Assembly (NCBI RefSeq): GCF_030145185.1
Contig: NZ_JAQYWB010000048.1
Coordinates: 1 to 44,618, forward strand
Direction: 5' to 3'
Origin: Desulfoluna sp.
GTDB lineage: Bacteria; Desulfobacterota; Desulfobacteria; Desulfobacterales; Desulfolunaceae
Length of the DNA: 44,618 bases
Positions 16,826 to 24,642 of this stretch are shown in pieces (the stretch's first letter is position 1; every line of letters begins with the position of its first letter). The position numbers and the translations under genes are program-made. Below the pieces are notes generated by a model. The model ran no database searches. It saw only the letters and a program-made list of their open reading frames with translations, and was not told the DNA's origin.

Positions 16826-17041
16826 ATAGTTACCGGCTGAGTTGGATTCTGCACATTCAAGGCTCAGACACTTGCGACGTACTGTGCGTTTCCTCCCACT
16901 TCACGTGAATGCGGACGCATTACAGCCGGAGAGACGACACCCGATGCGCATTCACAAACCCGCTTTCGAGGTGGCAGACCTTGACGCCGGAGGCACGTTT
17001 TTACCCCGTACTTTAACAGCAGAAGGCTTTTTTTTGGGGGC
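16826..17041 (-). repeat. Dispersed repeat copy E (long form, first tandem unit)
   Basis: A near full-length element containing, on the plus strand, GGATTCTGCACATTCAAGG, TTGCGACGTACTGTGCGTTTC, AATGCGGACGCATTACAGCC, GCGCATTCACAAACCCGC, the core dyad and GCCGGAGGC, then the ACTTTAACAGCAGAAGGC leader. The next 220 bases (copy F) repeat it in the same orientation with a few per cent difference. Short open frames within it are not regarded as genes. Confidence 0.88.
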
Positions 17042-17045
17042 CTGA

Positions 17046-17222
17046 ATGGTTACCGGCTGAGTTGGATTCTGCACACTCAAGGCTCAGGCACTTGCGACGC
17101 ACTGAGCGTTTCCTCTCACTTCACGTGAATGCGGACGCATTACAGCCGGAGAGACGATACCCGATGCGCATTCACAAACCCGCTTTCGAGGTGGCACACC
17201 TCGCCGCCGGAGGCTTTTTTTT
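17046..17222 (-). repeat. Dispersed repeat copy F (long form, second tandem unit)
   Basis: Repeats copy E at a 220-base period from CTGAATGGTTACCGGCTGAG to the core GAGGTG-GCA-CACCTC and GCCGCCGGAGGC, ending in a run of Ts. It stops about 8 bases past the stop of the EFR1 gene (17230), so its GCCTCCGGCGGC head is directly downstream of that gene and could act as its 3' hairpin. Confidence 0.88.
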
Positions 17223-17229
17223 TGAGCGT

Positions 17230-18141
17230 TTACTTTTTTTCTGTAATCCAACGTTTTTGAGGGGGGGTGCCATCCCCTGGGGCCGTGAGGCGGCGTACCT
17301 GTCCTTTGGCCCATCGGACCGGGGCGTGATCGACCCCTAATCGCTTTGCCTGCCAGAGGTTGAACGCCATGACAGGGGCCAGGAAGGTCGAGGTAAAGGG
17401 GGACGAGAGGGCTTCTTTCGGGCATCTGAGCTCGCAGCTGAGGCAGAGGAGGCAGTCCCGGCCGATGAGGGGATGGCCGTTCTCATCAAAGGTGATGTTG
17501 TCCGTGGGGCAAAGGGTCGCGCAGTGGCCGCAGCCGTTGCATCGCGCTTTGTCCACAGTGAAAAGGCGAGTGTAAAGGTGGCGCCCCAGAAAACGGTGGC
17601 AGGTTGCCCGCTCGATCAGATCGATGACGGTGGCTGAGTGGGGGTCTTTTTCAGGGGTGAAGGCCGGGTCAGTGAAGCGGGCCGGCAACGCTTTTCCAAA
17701 GGTTGCGGCGTCTTCTTTTTCGTCAGGGCTGGGGCGATCCGGAGAGAGGAGGGTGCCTCGTTTGACGTAGCCGGCGTAGAGGTCGGCACCGCGGCTGTAG
17801 TGGAATCCGAGGTCCCGCCCCCCTTTTTTGGCCAGAAGAGTTCGAATGATGGCTGCCGTGCTCCCCGGGTGGGAGCCGAAGAGGACAAAGACGAAGAAAC
17901 TCTTGCCGGAAAGGTCCGGGAGGTTTTGGACGAAATCAAGGACGTTGAAGGGAGGCCTGAACATGTAAACGGGCAGCCCGATACCGATGATGTCATGGGC
18001 GAGGAGTGTCTCCGGATCGGTTTCATCCATGGGGTACAGGGCAGGCGAAACCCCGGATCGGGTCAGGCCTTCGGCGATGTGTTCTGCGATGGTCCGGGTG
18101 GTCCCGGTTTGAGAAAAATAACAGAGGGCGGCAGAGGTCAT
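17230..18141 (-). CDS. EFR1-type flavodoxin/ferredoxin fusion protein
   Basis: A 303-residue cytoplasmic electron carrier. The N-terminal flavodoxin domain (about 1-170) shows the FMN phosphate-loop YFSQTGTTRTIAE and GIGLPVYMFRPP. Two 4Fe-4S clusters follow at C201-C204-C207-C211 and C230-C233-C236-C240, with a basic C-terminal tail. This architecture matches the 'EFR1 family ferrodoxin' group of anaerobes, whose partners are mostly unknown. The ATG at 18141 has an AGGAGC site. It stands alone between two repeat copies, with no redox enzyme adjacent. Confidence 0.9.
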   Translation of the reverse strand: MTSAALCYFSQTGTTRTIAEHIAEGLTRSGVSPALYPMDETDPETLLAHDIIGIGLPVYMFRPPFNVLDFVQNLPDLSGKSFFVFVLFGSHPGSTAAIIRTLLAKKGGRDLGFHYSRGADLYAGYVKRGTLLSPDRPSPDEKEDAATFGKALPARFTDPAFTPEKDPHSATVIDLIERATCHRFLGRHLYTRLFTVDKARCNGCGHCATLCPTDNITFDENGHPLIGRDCLLCLSCELRCPKEALSSPFTSTFLAPVMAFNLWQAKRLGVDHAPVRWAKGQVRRLTAPGDGTPPQKRWITEKK

Positions 18142-18241
18142 GATGGCTCCTGATGAAATGCTGAAGAGATGAACGTCAATGGGCTACGGCGCGACAAGCG
18201 ATCCGTCTTCGCCTGCGGCTACGCCGTGACATGGGGGCAAA

Positions 18242-18289
18242 GCGCATCCGCAACCCGCTTTCAAGGTGGCACACCTTGCCGCCGGAGGC
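18242..18289 (-). repeat. Dispersed repeat copy G, just past recX
   Basis: In minus orientation GCCTCCGGCGGC, dyad AAGGTG-TGC-CACCTT, GAAAGCGGGTTGCGGATGCGC. It lies 7 bases downstream of the recX stop (18297). The dyad arms carry a compensating change relative to copy F (GAGGTG/CACCTC to AAGGTG/CACCTT). The rest of 18142-18241 is unrelated to the long copies. Confidence 0.85.
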
Positions 18290-18296
18290 TCGCTTT

Positions 18297-18986
18297 TTAT
18301 CCCTGCTCGGCCTCTCTCTCCTCAATGAATCCCAGGACGGCCTCCTGGGTAATATCAAAGGTAAATCCTTTGCCGGCGAGGAAGGCGTAGGCCTTTTGAC
18401 GGAAGACGGGGTCATCAAGCCCTTTCCATTTCCAGGCTTTTTTACGGAGCAGGGTCAGGGCGGCGGCGGTTTCATCGATCCCTTCTTCGAGGAGGCGGTC
18501 GATGAGGTCCTCTTCGACCCCTTTGAGCCTGAGTTCCTGCTTAAGCAGGTAGCGTCCTTTGGGTTGGTTTCTCAGGCGTGCGTCGATCCACTCTCTGGCG
18601 AAGGTCTCATCATTAATGAAGTCCGCTTTTTCGGCGCGGGTGAGGGCGGATTCGGTCGCCTCTTCGGAAAATTTTTTATCCAGGAGGCGACGTTTGAGCT
18701 CCATTCGGCTTCGGGAGCGCACCCCGAGCAGACGAAGCACGCTTGCCCAGCAGCGCTGTTTTTCATCTTCAAGGGCTCTCTTATTCACCTCCGCAGGGTC
18801 CATGACGGAACCCTGTTCCAGAAGCGCGGCATCGAAGGCGTTGATACTGAAGGCTTTCTTGCCGTTTAAGAAGATTTCTGCGTTACCGGGGCGCTTTTCA
18901 TCGTAGCGGATGCGGGTGATTTTTTTGGGGGGGGCCGTCGGGTCCTCCGAGTCGGGGCGCTCGTCCCATGGGGAGCCATCGTTCAT
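18297..18986 (-). CDS. recX: Regulatory protein RecX
   Basis: A 229-residue modulator of RecA filament growth. It shows the all-helical RecX repeats: RSRSRMELKRRLLDKKF, then FINDETFAREWIDARL, KGRYLLKQELRLKGV, and a final helical segment. The N-terminal part AEIFLNGKKAFSINAFD is the beta extension seen in long RecX forms. The ATG at 18986 overlaps the TGA of trmO (ATGA, 18983-18986), implying translational coupling; an upstream ATG at 19031 lies inside trmO and is less likely. recA is not adjacent, which is a minor departure from the common recA-recX order. Confidence 0.87.
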   Translation of the reverse strand: MNDGSPWDERPDSEDPTAPPKKITRIRYDEKRPGNAEIFLNGKKAFSINAFDAALLEQGSVMDPAEVNKRALEDEKQRCWASVLRLLGVRSRSRMELKRRLLDKKFSEEATESALTRAEKADFINDETFAREWIDARLRNQPKGRYLLKQELRLKGVEEDLIDRLLEEGIDETAAALTLLRKKAWKWKGLDDPVFRQKAYAFLAGKGFTFDITQEAVLGFIEEREAEQG

Positions 18987-19693
18987 CGGGTAATCTCCGT
19001 AATGGTGGCCATTGTGCCCTGGGCTTTCCACCGAATGTTCAGGTCCCAGAGGCAGAAACCGAAGGAGGCGTCTTTCTTTTTCGCGTCGTAGTAGGCCGGA
19101 CGGGGGTCCTGTTCCACCACCCCTGCAATGAGGTCTCGGAGGTTGGGGTAGGCGGTTTCCGAGAGCCCCTGAAGGGCGAGCTCCGCCTCCGGGGCAAAGG
19201 TGACGGAGAGGCGGGGTTCGGGTTTTTCCGGGGCAAACCCTCCGGTGGCATCGTCGATGGCATCCACATAGGGGATGTAAGGCTTGATGTCGAGGACCGG
19301 GGTACCATCCAGGATATCGAGTCCCTTGACATGAATCAGGATTTTTCCCTTTTCATCGGAGACGGAAAGGAGGCGGACCACCGAGAGGCCAATGGGGTTA
19401 GGACGAAAATTGGACCGGGAGGCAAAGACCCCTACTTTTTTGTTGCCCCCGAGTCGGGGCGGGCGAACCATGGGTTTCCATTCTCCCCGGGCTGAGCGAT
19501 TAAAGAGGAAAATAATCCAGAGGTGGGAGAATCCGTCCAGGTCGCGCACCGCTTCACTGCGGTTGTAGGGTGCCAGGAGTTCGATGGTGCCGGTGGCTTC
19601 GGTGACGATGCCCGGTTGCCGGGGGACGCCAAATTTTTCGGTGAAACAGGAGTGGACGGTGCCGATGGGTGTCAGTAAGGGGGAAGAGTTCAT
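18983..19693 (-). CDS. trmO: tRNA (N6-threonylcarbamoyladenosine37-N6)-methyltransferase TrmO
   Basis: A 236-residue SAM-dependent enzyme that methylates t6A37 in threonine tRNAs. The family (UPF0066/TsaA) motifs are clear: PIGTVHSCFTEKFGVPRQPG at the N-terminus, LDGFSHLWIIFLFN, FASRSNFRPNPIGLS and VLDIKPYIPYVDA. The frame extends upstream to 19807, but the ATG at 19693 puts PIGTVHS at residue 7, as in known TrmO proteins; the ribosome-binding site there is weak. Its stop overlaps the recX start by four bases. Confidence 0.93.
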   Translation of the reverse strand: MNSSPLLTPIGTVHSCFTEKFGVPRQPGIVTEATGTIELLAPYNRSEAVRDLDGFSHLWIIFLFNRSARGEWKPMVRPPRLGGNKKVGVFASRSNFRPNPIGLSVVRLLSVSDEKGKILIHVKGLDILDGTPVLDIKPYIPYVDAIDDATGGFAPEKPEPRLSVTFAPEAELALQGLSETAYPNLRDLIAGVVEQDPRPAYYDAKKKDASFGFCLWDLNIRWKAQGTMATITEITR

Positions 19694-19871
19694 GGTCGCT
19701 GCTGTTGCGTAAGAGTTGTAGGTGGTTGGGTGAAAGGGACAAAACGTGCCTCCCTCTGGGACCGCATGTCTGGACATTGCAGACCGGTGGCTGTGCCAGG
19801 CCGTCACAGCGTTTTATAGCATATGACGGCGAAGGAAACACAACCGTTTTAAGGAAGAGGGAGGGCAGGCA

Positions 19872-20285
19872 TCAGCGTTTGGTCATGATACGCATGTAAC
19901 TCTCGGCGGTGCCGGCAAGAATTTTTTCTGTGGAAGGTGGCATTTTACCGTCGATGGTTGCGAGGATGGCGCCTTCAAACCAGTCTCTGATAAAGTGACA
20001 GGCCAGGCTTTTCCCTTCAGAGACCTGAATGATAATGGTTTCGGCTTTTTTGAAGGAGGCAGGGCCGGAGAGGGTCCCTGCGGCTTTTTGAAGCACCCAG
20101 GCCATGGGGGCGAGGGCCGCGGCATCGCCGATGGGGATGGATGTTGCCACGAGCTCCCCATCGTCATCGACGATCAGGGCTTGATCGAATCCGCCCTTGA
20201 GCCGTGTGAAGTCGAGCAGGTTGTTCAGGGCTTCCCGTTGGTTCGTTGATCGATTGATACGGCGTTCCTGTCTTACCTCTGTCAT
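19872..20285 (-). CDS. Putative Roadblock/LC7-like protein, paralogue 1
   Basis: A 137-residue soluble protein. The pattern LNNLLDFTRLKGGFDQALIV, DDGELVAT, then an amphipathic helix and TIIIQVSEGKSLACHFI looks like the alternating helix-strand fold of Roadblock/LC7 (MglB-like) proteins, which regulate small GTPases such as MglA. That assignment is an inference from pattern. The C-terminus PPSTEKILAGTAESYMRI is shared with the neighbour at 20636-21058. An AGGGAG site precedes the ATG at 20285. No MglA-type GTPase lies in the window. Confidence 0.6.
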   Translation of the reverse strand: MTEVRQERRINRSTNQREALNNLLDFTRLKGGFDQALIVDDDGELVATSIPIGDAAALAPMAWVLQKAAGTLSGPASFKKAETIIIQVSEGKSLACHFIRDWFEGAILATIDGKMPPSTEKILAGTAESYMRIMTKR

Positions 20286-20635
20286 GAAGTCTCCCTGCCC
20301 GTGGCCCTGCCATACGCTCGAGAAAGTCTGCGGCGGGTGGTTTCAGTCCGGGCTGAAATGGGTGTGAAATCGTTCCGGTTGTCGATTGTTCCGGAGTTCA
20401 TAACAACGCAAATATCTTGGGTTCATCGGATTGGACTTGAGTGACCTTCTTTAAAGCATACTCCCCCGGGTGGATTCAAGGATGAATATGATAAAAAAAA
20501 GGGGGGGATAGCTGGGGCGTTGAATTGTTTAGGGCATCCCCCCATTCGAAGCCTCCTGTCTGCGGGCGTGAATGGAGCCCTGCTTTAAAAAGGGGCACGG
20601 GTCCCTTTTTGTCGGTAAACGGGTGGGCATCAGGC
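20286..20635. other. Intergenic region between the two Roadblock-like genes
   Basis: Apart from the terminator at 20587-20610, which ends the upstream gene, nothing recognisable was found. The second gene therefore probably has its own promoter in this stretch, but no good hexamer pair was seen on the minus strand. Confidence 0.45.
20587..20610 (-). terminator. Rho-independent terminator after Roadblock-like paralogue 2
   Basis: AAAAAGGG (20587-20594) and CCCTTTTT (20603-20610) pair around an 8-base loop. On the minus strand the stem ends in CCCUUUUU, giving the U-run. It lies 26 bases past the stop at 20636 and separates the two paralogues. Confidence 0.7.
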
Positions 20636-21058
20636 TCAATTGATTGTCGTGCGAATGATGCGTTCATACCCGCTGGCGGTTCGTGCAAAGATTTTATCGG
20701 CGGATGGGGGGATCCGAGTCTTTGACAGGGCAATGATGGCACAAAGGCTTCCGTTTTTGGGCTTGAAAAAGTAACAGGCGACGCTGTTTCCCCTGGATGT
20801 TTGGGCCACAATGGTTTCGATGTCGGGAAAGGCAGCCGCTTTGGAGAGGTACCCGGCGGACCGGCTGAGGATCAGGCCGATGTCCTTCATACGGAGGCAC
20901 TGGTCCGCATGGGTCGATCGGGCAACAATTTTATCATTGTGAATAATGACGGCGTGGTCGAAGCCACCGTACATTTTTCCGTAGTTGAGAAGGTTTGTCA
21001 GTGATTCATGTTTGGTCTCGGATCGGTCGAAACGTCGTTCCTGGTTCGTGGCGTCCAT
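20636..21058 (-). CDS. Putative Roadblock/LC7-like protein, paralogue 2
   Basis: A 140-residue paralogue of the protein at 19872-20285. Shared features run along the whole length: N-terminal NQERR..RSE, LTNLLNYGKMYGGFDHAVII, TIVAQTSRGNSVACYFF, and PPSADKIFARTASGYERI at the end. The frame extends upstream to 21313 but the ATG at 21058 has a strong AGGAGG site and gives the same length as paralogue 1. Two homologous small proteins in series could form a heterodimer, as Roadblock proteins do (inference). Function unknown. Confidence 0.62.
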   Translation of the reverse strand: MDATNQERRFDRSETKHESLTNLLNYGKMYGGFDHAVIIHNDKIVARSTHADQCLRMKDIGLILSRSAGYLSKAAAFPDIETIVAQTSRGNSVACYFFKPKNGSLCAIIALSKTRIPPSADKIFARTASGYERIIRTTIN

Positions 21059-21225
21059 GGGGCCTCCTGGGCATGGTGGGTTGCATCCGGTTCGAAGGTG
21101 GGGCACGTGGCTGGAGGAAAAGGGCGCTGGAAAGAGATGTGCCGGAACATGAATCCATGAACCATGGTGACCGGATACAGGCAGTATACCGGAAAATGTC
21201 AGTCGATGCGAGAAGGAATAGAAAG

Positions 21226-21260
21226 CCGGGGACGGCGGAGCGTTTCCGCCGGCTCCCCGG
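21226..21260 (-). terminator. Hairpin terminator of pepF
   Basis: CGGCGGA and TCCGCCG form an inner stem, and CCGGGG (21226-21231)/CCCCGG (21255-21260) an outer one with a small internal loop. On the minus strand it is followed by CUUUCUAUUCC, a moderately U-rich tract. It begins 13 bases after the pepF stop. Confidence 0.6.
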
Positions 21261-21272
21261 GTTTGGGTGGGA

Positions 21273-23072
21273 TTAAGAGAGGAGCTCCTCCAGCCGAAGC
21301 ACCAGTTTCCCAAAGTGCGCGATGGTGTTGGTCACCGGCTCCGGGCGGGTCATGTCGACCCCGGCGGTGCGTAACTCGTCCACGGGGAACTGGCGGCCTC
21401 CCAGGGTGAGAAATTTCATGTATTGCGAGACGGCTCCCTCTTCCCCTTTCAGGATGCGTCCGGCAATATCCAGGGCCGCTGAGATGCCGGTGGCGTATTT
21501 GTAAACGTAGAAGGAGGAGTAGAAGTGGGGGATGCGCAGGCACTCCAGCTTGAGAACGTCATCCATTTCAAGGGTGTCTCCGAAGTAATCCTCCAGCAGG
21601 CTGCCGTAAAGGTCGGTGAGGACCTCTAAGGTAATGGCCTTGTTTTCGACGGCCAGGGCGTGAACGCGCATCTCGAATTCGGCAAACATGGTCTGTCGGA
21701 AGAGGGTCCCGCGGATGTTGTCGATCTCGCGGTTGATGATGTAGGTCTCCATCTTTTTATTCCCCTTGTATTTTGCAAGGAGATGCTGGCCGAGAAGGGC
21801 TTCGTTGAGCGTGGAGGCAACCTCGGCGACGAAGATGGTGTAGTCTCCGTAGATGTAAGGCTGCGTGGTTCTGGAGTAGTGGGAGTGCATGGAGTGACCG
21901 GCTTCGTGGGCCAGGGTGAAGAGGCTGTTGATGCTGCTCTCGTCATGGTTGAGCAGGATGTAGGGGGACGAATCGTAGCAGCCGGAAGAGTAAGCTCCGC
22001 TTCGCTTGCCCCGGTTTTCATACCGATCCACCCAGCCGCCGAGGAGGCCTTTTCTCAGGGTGGCGACATAGTCCTTACCCAGAGGGGCCAGGGCGGAAAG
22101 GGTGACCTCCACCGCTTCGTCATAGTCCATGTGGAAGTCGACATCTGCGGCCAGGGGTACATAGGTGTCGTAGATATGCAGTTTTTCGACGCCCAGGTTT
22201 TTTTTCCGGAGCCTCAGGTAGTCGAACAGGGGAGAGAATCCGCTTCGGACGTTGTCGATGAGGCGGGTGTAAACGCTCTCGTCCACGTTGTCTGCGAACA
22301 GCGAGCGGCTGAGGGTGGAGTCAAAGCGTTTGGCCCTGGAGAGGAAGAGATCTTTTTTGATGGAGGCGGACAGGGAGGCCCCTATGGTGTGCTTGTGGCT
22401 CTCGTAGGCGCTGTAGTAGGTGGTGAAGGCGTTTTTTCGAACGGTCCGGTTCGGGTGCATCAGAAAGGCGATGAAATTGCCGTGGGAGAGTTCGTGATCC
22501 AGGCCCTGGTCATCTTGAATGGTTCCGAAACGCAGATCGGCGTTGTCCAACTGCCCGAAGATGCGGGAGGGGGCTCCCATGGCTTCGGCGGACATGGCGA
22601 GAAGCTCCTCCACCTCCTTATTGCGGGTGTGGGGTGCGTAGCGCAGGATCTTTTCCAGGAAAAACCGGTACTCAGAGAGGGCGCCGTCGGCCAGGAAGCC
22701 CTCCATGACCCTTTCATCAATGGTCTGCACTTCGGGGGTAAAGAAGCTCGACGCCTGGGCGATGCGGGTATAGAGGTTGACGGCTTTTTGAAAGAGTCCG
22801 TCATAGGTGGCGTTGGTTTTATCCTCGTCGTTTCGGAGATGAGCGTAGGTGTAGAGGCGCTCTAAGGCCCGATTCACAGAGAGATCGTAATCAATGGCCT
22901 GTCGAAGCGTCTCCGCCGATTCGCCGAGGCGGCCCTGGTAGATTTTGTAACCGGGGATTTTTGTTTCCGTTTCCTTGAAGAGAGTCTCCCACGCTGCGTC
23001 GTCCTTAAACAGAGGGGTCAGATCCCATGTGTGGGCCTTGGGCACATCGTGTCGATCGGGGATAGTGGTCAT
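21273..23072 (-). CDS. pepF: Oligoendopeptidase F (M3B metallopeptidase)
   Basis: A 599-residue cytoplasmic zinc endopeptidase that cleaves short peptides. The HExxH site reads HEAGH at H389-E390-H393 (AHEAGHSMHSHYS), with the third ligand glutamate expected about 24-28 residues later in FVAEVASTLNEALL. The N-terminal M3B-specific helical domain (PKAHTWDLTPLF, FRNDEDKTNATYDG-like region) is intact and the length is typical. The ATG at 23072 has an AAGGAG site. It ends in a strong hairpin and appears to be transcribed alone or after the CDF gene, 139 bases upstream. Confidence 0.95.
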   Translation of the reverse strand: MTTIPDRHDVPKAHTWDLTPLFKDDAAWETLFKETETKIPGYKIYQGRLGESAETLRQAIDYDLSVNRALERLYTYAHLRNDEDKTNATYDGLFQKAVNLYTRIAQASSFFTPEVQTIDERVMEGFLADGALSEYRFFLEKILRYAPHTRNKEVEELLAMSAEAMGAPSRIFGQLDNADLRFGTIQDDQGLDHELSHGNFIAFLMHPNRTVRKNAFTTYYSAYESHKHTIGASLSASIKKDLFLSRAKRFDSTLSRSLFADNVDESVYTRLIDNVRSGFSPLFDYLRLRKKNLGVEKLHIYDTYVPLAADVDFHMDYDEAVEVTLSALAPLGKDYVATLRKGLLGGWVDRYENRGKRSGAYSSGCYDSSPYILLNHDESSINSLFTLAHEAGHSMHSHYSRTTQPYIYGDYTIFVAEVASTLNEALLGQHLLAKYKGNKKMETYIINREIDNIRGTLFRQTMFAEFEMRVHALAVENKAITLEVLTDLYGSLLEDYFGDTLEMDDVLKLECLRIPHFYSSFYVYKYATGISAALDIAGRILKGEEGAVSQYMKFLTLGGRQFPVDELRTAGVDMTRPEPVTNTIAHFGKLVLRLEELLS

Positions 23073-23211
23073 CGGGTTAAACTCCTTTTTTCTGCCAGCG
23101 TCGTCACGATGGGCGCAGGCGACGGGCAGGCCCTTCGCTGGCGGTTGTCATTGCGGAAAAATGTATTGAGGGGGCGGCGCTCTGGCGGGTGCCTGGGTGT
23201 CGACCTGATTT

Positions 23212-24399
23212 TTATGGGTTGTAGCTGTACATGGGAGCGATCTTGATCAGGAGGTCGAGATCTGGGAACCGCGCCTTTATTTTTTCTTCGGTGTCTCTGA
23301 GGACCGCCTGGGAATCCAGGGAGCCGTCGGTATCGGCGAGGGTGAGATCAAAAAGAATGGTGCCCCGGTCGAGGGTCGCCCCCACGATGCGCAGGTCGTG
23401 GAAGGTGAGAATTCGATCGTCGGCTTTTGCCACCTCCTGAATTTTGGAGAGGACGATGTTGTAGTGGGGGTGATCATGGTTGATCGGGTCCATGTGGACC
23501 ACGACCATGCCGCCTGAGACCCGTGCCACAGACTCTTCCACATCCTCGGCGATTTCGTGAATGGTCAGGGCCGAGAGGTGGTGGGAGACCTCGATGTGCA
23601 GGGAGACGACGTGGGTGTCGCCGTAGTTGTGGACGATGATGTCATGAACGCCCAAGACCTCGGTGACGGCGCGGCAGGCACCCTCGATCTCGTGCAGGAA
23701 CGCCAGGGAGGGTGCCTCGCCGATGAGGGGGCTGACGGCTTCCCGGGCAATGCCCCAGGCAGAAGCGAAGATAACCAGAGAGACCCCGATACCCATGATC
23801 CCATCGAGCTGATTGTACCCGAAATGGGATGCGATGAGGGCCACAATGACGAGGAGGGTGGAGAACGCATCGCTTCGGTGATGCAGGGCGTCGGCCTTCA
23901 GGGTGGCGGAGTCGATGATCTCGCCCAGGGTAAATGAGAAACGCGCCATGAGTTCCTTGGCAATGACGGTGCCGAAGATCACACCGATGGCCGCGTAGCT
24001 TGCCGTGGAGAGGGTGGGATGCAGGATGGCGGTGATGCTGTGTTTGAGCAGCTCGAAACCGGTGACAAAAAGGAGAATGGCGATGATCAGAGTGGCCACC
24101 GGTTCAATGCGGCCGTGGCCGAAGGGGTGGCGGCTGTCCGAGGGCTTTCGGGACATCTTAAAGCCCACGATGACCACCGCAGAGGTGGCCGAATCGGTCA
24201 GGGTATGGACGGCATCGGCAAGGAGGGCGGCGCTGCCGACGGCCAGGCCGATGGTGAGCTTGATGACGAACAGGAGGGTGTTGCCGATAATGCTGATCCA
24301 GCCCTCCATCATGCCATAGGCGGCGCGAATTTGGGGGTCTGCGGTGCGGGTGTGGTTCTTGATAAAAAGGGACGCAAACCAGAAGGCAAAGGTTTTCAC
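23212..24399 (-). CDS. Cation diffusion facilitator (CDF) family transporter
   Basis: A 395-residue inner-membrane divalent-metal/proton antiporter (Zn2+, Fe2+ or Mn2+ efflux). Six helices are visible; the transport site is formed by D62, H65 and D69 (ADAVHTLTD) and H173/D177 (ALHHRSDAFS). The cytoplasmic C-terminal domain is long and carries HDIIVHNYGDTHVVSLHIEV. The GTG at 24399 is chosen: a GGAG site lies seven bases upstream and the extra 50 upstream residues look non-homologous. Metal specificity cannot be read with confidence; H/D in TM2 rather than D/D argues against a MntE-type Mn exporter (inference). Confidence 0.88.
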   Translation of the reverse strand: MKTFAFWFASLFIKNHTRTADPQIRAAYGMMEGWISIIGNTLLFVIKLTIGLAVGSAALLADAVHTLTDSATSAVVIVGFKMSRKPSDSRHPFGHGRIEPVATLIIAILLFVTGFELLKHSITAILHPTLSTASYAAIGVIFGTVIAKELMARFSFTLGEIIDSATLKADALHHRSDAFSTLLVIVALIASHFGYNQLDGIMGIGVSLVIFASAWGIAREAVSPLIGEAPSLAFLHEIEGACRAVTEVLGVHDIIVHNYGDTHVVSLHIEVSHHLSALTIHEIAEDVEESVARVSGGMVVVHMDPINHDHPHYNIVLSKIQEVAKADDRILTFHDLRIVGATLDRGTILFDLTLADTDGSLDSQAVLRDTEEKIKARFPDLDLLIKIAPMYSYNP

Positions 24400-24455
24400 G
24401 GGCGGCTCCAGAGGATGAATCGGGTCACGGGCGGGATCGTTTGCCCGGACTCCGG

Positions 24456-24477
24456 CCCCCCGGATGCGTCCGGGGGG
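24456..24477. other. GC-rich hairpin between thiolase and CDF genes
   Basis: CCCCCCGGA (24456-24464) and TCCGGGGGG (24469-24477) pair perfectly around a TGCG loop, about midway between the thiolase stop (24643) and the CDF start (24399). No T-run on either strand. It may terminate thiolase transcription or shape the CDF leader. Confidence 0.45.
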
Positions 24478-24642
24478 GCGGAGATAGATGATAATGGATT
24501 CATAAAAAGTGGGTAAATCGCGATGAATACCCGGGCTGAAGGAGGGCATGTGCCCGGCAATACGGGGTTATTCGGCATGGGCCCTGCGGCAGTGACTTTT
24601 TGCGAACGCATCCATTCATGTGTCTGAAACCGTTATACGGCC

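Noticed and set aside
16740-17222. Repeat cluster considered as a CRISPR array.
   Set aside because: The unit is about 220 bases with nearly identical sequence throughout, not short repeats with unique spacers, and no cas genes are present.
16842-17340. Short open frames in repeat copies E and F (and the reverse one in H) with similar peptides (LRRTVRFL..., NADALQPE...).
   Set aside because: The similarity follows from the repeat DNA. Copy H carries a one-base shift after NADAFQPG that changes the downstream peptide, and no ribosome-binding site or conserved protein property was seen.
21660-22865. 401-residue plus-strand open frame.
   Set aside because: Antisense to pepF, whose full set of motifs lies on the other strand.
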